Source: Mallotus nudiflorus (Eukaryota > Streptophyta > Magnoliopsida > Malpighiales > Euphorbiaceae). Taken from it: a stretch of 64,000 nucleotides of DNA. Below, one piece after another: positions 61,855-64,000 of the stretch. The stretch spans positions 744,001-808,000 of the forward strand of contig CANTUR010000130.1 in assembly GCA_947683625.1 (NCBI GenBank), read 5' to 3'. Below the pieces are notes generated by a model. That model ran no database searches. It was not told where the DNA came from and saw only the letters and a program-made list of their open reading frames with translations. Position 1 is the first letter of the stretch; each line of letters opens with the position of its first letter. The translations under genes and the position numbers were made by a program.

Positions 61855-63399
61855 TGTTGGGTTCTGTGATGCAAACGCAGCGGAAAAATTAAAATTTTAT
61901 CACGTTCCCAAGCCAGAATCCATGTAATTCGACTAATAGATTAAATCTAGGGTTTTTAATAATCTCACCAAAATGCAGAAGAGGCAAGATTCTCTGGAAG
62001 GGTGAGAGGAGGTTCACACCGGTGACACCTTACCTCGAGCTTTTTGGCTTGGTTGTTCGGATCAAGACGTCTCCAAAAGGATGCGTCCTCTATAGGTATC
62101 CACACGAACGGCCCTTCACAAAACGAATTTGAGTGTGTGTGCTAGCAACCTCTTGACTGTCTCACAAATCAAGAACAAAAGGAAAAACTCTGTCTTTATT
62201 TTCTAAGAGGAAAGAAAACGAATTTGGAGGCAAAAACAAGTGTGTGAAACCCTAGAGAATATAACATATTTATAGACTCCAAGTTAGGGTTTCACTTACC
62301 AATAACCTTTTGGTAATTTTCCATTTATTATATTCTGATTTTGTTTAAAAAACAAATCAAAAATAATATCTTATTTATTTATTTAAAATAACATTTATCT
62401 TAAATAAATAAACAAATAAATAAATAAATAAAACACTTTAATTATTTATTTCCACAGAGTTTATTTTGGGCTTATTAAACCCATATCCGTTTTGGGCTTG
62501 TTCTAAGTGTGTGACCCTGTAGGTTCACATAACATTGGCAGTGGGCCTAAATCTCTATTTAGGCCTACAAGTCATAAGTGGCCTCTAGCAAGACATTATG
62601 ACTACCCAAGTCATATGAAGTCAATAATCCGACATAACCTAATTACAGTGAATTTTATTGTCCCTTTATCACATGATATCTTAATTGAACATAAGGCATA
62701 GAATGTCATCCTTATATAGTTCAATATTATGACTTGATTCCAAGTAGACTGAAAATGATAACTCTTTATCAATTCATTTCAGCATGGCCATGCATTTTAT
62801 TCAGTCTATCTCATCAAGGGGCCTTTAGATATCTTTCTCATATTAATGAGGGATAAATTCCTTCTAAATCACTCACATTCCTCACATAACTAATTTTATA
62901 TCCAACAACATTCTTTTAATCATCCGGTTAAAGACAATGTTAGAATGTGTCAAAACATAAAATAGCTCTGTAGAAATCCATGATGATTTCAAGGTCAAAG
63001 GACCGAAATAAAATTACTGTGATAAGAAATACTTATGACAATAATCTATGTAGTATTCTCATAGTGGGTCAATCCAGTACATGATCTCTCATCATGTACC
63101 TATGAGTTGACTTAATATCTCATATTTATGATTAGTAAAACATAACCATCAGTCAACAACATACTAGCCTTAATACTTTAATATTCATATAATGAATAAA
63201 TGGCTAGGGATAATTAGAATAGAACTCTTATTTTAATCTAAGGGTTTTACTATCAAGTCACATACTTGATGACCTTAGTAAGAATTAACCATTCATGTAA
63301 TTATCATAAAATCAAATGATAATATAATACCTCTTTATTAATAAAATAAGAAAGTCAATACATAATCACAAATGATTGACCTAGTGCATATCACTAACA
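61855..63399 (-). mobile_element. Solo LTR with perfect target duplication
   Basis: The element is 1545 bp and inserted in the antisense ORF. On the minus strand it begins TGTTAGTGATATGCAC and ends CAGAACCCAACA. The duplication CGACA is exact (61850-61854 and 63400-63404). A TATA box (minus strand CTATAAATATG near 62270) and AATAAA farther on set the orientation. No internal region is present, so it is a solo LTR; superfamily unknown. Confidence 0.88.
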
Positions 63400-63404
63400 C
63401 GACA

Positions 63405-63990
63405 TTTGTCTCCTCAAGGGCTGTAGGAGCTTTAAGTTATGGAGAAGGGGATACCTGTACTTCCTCTGGAGCTATTGGCTCGTCAGCTAGGGAAATCCCA
63501 TTCGCAAAAGCTAAAAAGTTAGCCATCTACAAGCAAAAAGATAAAGAAAGTTAGAAGGATACCTTTAAGTAATAAAAATGTACCAGCAGAATGAACACGA
63601 CCCTGACAGACTCTCCACAGGTATCTCCTGGATACGCCCTTAACCGATCAAGCTTCGGTAAGATCATCGAGATGCAGCCGCAAGACCATCTCCGCATCAT
63701 GATCAGAAAGTCTCACTGGCCATTTAACCTTGTGGAATTCATCAGACCACATTCACTGGACATCCACAAAGTCCGACGGGTGCTTGATAATGAAAAATTT
63801 TGCATCCACTTCTTATGGAGGTCCGAAAACTTTACGAAAAAGGGTATGGTTAGGAACGGCTGATAGGAAAAACATCAGTTCTCCCTTTTTCCTAGCCAGA
63901 CTATACAAATATTGGAAAACATCTAAGTCAGGCTCTTACCCCTTTTCATGCATCAGTTGGATGAACCCAATCAGAATTCTATGGCTATTC
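63405..63990 (-). pseudogene. Antisense ORF of the Tat element, N-terminal half with a domain like Pfam Transposase_28
   Basis: Reading leftward from 63990: LHPNSHRILIGFIQLMHEKG, a stop, EPDLDVFQYLYSLARKKGEL, then KFFIIKHPSDFVDVQ, SDEFHKVKWPVRLSDHDAEM and LRLHLDDLTEA. This resembles the plant domain named putative gypsy type transposon (Transposase_28). A stretch with an AG acceptor after TTTTTGCTTGT near 63525 opens MANFLAFANGISLADEP, so the ORF probably had introns. Its start lies beyond the right edge. Confidence 0.65.
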
Positions 63991-64000
63991 GGATGGAGCT

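Larger units (their letters stand above)
54885..64000 (+). mobile_element. Tat-lineage Ty3/gypsy retrotransposon with antisense ORF, runs off the window
   Basis: In order: 5' LTR (about 54885-55303), primer site (55306-55323), gag (55374 to about 56940), protease (about 57030-57420), reverse transcriptase and RNase H (about 57820-58860), a second RNase H (about 59030-59400), integrase (about 59540-60770), then an antisense ORF (63990 to 60869). A solo LTR (61855-63399) splits that ORF. The 3' LTR is not in the window. The second RNase H and the motif NRACPKDNYPLPMIDQLID are hallmarks of the Tat lineage. Every coding part carries stops. Confidence 0.88.

Overview
The window is nuclear DNA of a eudicot plant. 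It is AT-rich, and introns have GT-AG borders. The host genes present are secreted class III peroxidases with the usual four-exon structure, and most of the rest is plant LTR retrotransposons of the Tat, Tekay/Del-like and copia lineages. There are no bacterial-type operons, and I found no rRNA or tRNA genes and no CRISPR array. The species cannot be named from the sequence.

Layout. 1-9830: a minus-strand Tat-type Ty3/gypsy element (5' LTR at 9419-9830, decayed gag, protease fragment, rest beyond the left edge). A giant solo LTR (619-7915, TSD TCAGT/TTAGT) has split it, and a second giant solo LTR of the same family (2761-6018) sits inside the first. 10418-14074: a complete non-autonomous LTR element with no gag-pol but with a 30-bp tandem array. 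14075-21780: AT-rich intergenic DNA with one MITE-like element and a possible LTR remnant. 21780-34175: a cluster of three peroxidase loci. The first is intact (322 aa). The second is broken by a 5.2-kb copia element in exon 2 and by other lesions. The third, on the minus strand, lacks exon 3 and the proximal histidine. 34568-35927: a candidate TIR transposon. 36181-52562: an old Mutator-like element of about 1.6 kb, inflated to 16.4 kb by a solo giant LTR (36711-39961, TSD AACAA) and a complete but defective Tekay/Del-type element of the same family (40602-52110). 52690-53033: the end of a LINE. 54885-64000: a plus-strand Tat element with 5' LTR, gag, protease, reverse transcriptase, two RNase H regions, integrase and an antisense ORF. 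That ORF is split by a 1545-bp solo LTR with a perfect TSD (CGACA).

How the parts relate. The only locus likely to act for the plant is peroxidase 1; its two neighbours are decayed paralogues. All retroelement coding regions carry stops or frameshifts, and many stops look like C-to-T or G-to-A changes at former CAG, CAA, CGA or TGG codons, as expected from deamination of methylated cytosine.

The most unusual signal is in the five giant LTRs (3.25-4.2 kb). All share an exon/intron-like layout: a C-rich leader, a GTGAGT-type donor, about 1 kb of AT-rich sequence, a CAG acceptor, a block of about 250 bp, a second GTGAGT donor, and a pyrimidine-tract acceptor lying in the loop of a conserved 10-bp hairpin. 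They also carry paired hairpin modules with a shared core, in two copies in short LTRs and about four in long ones.
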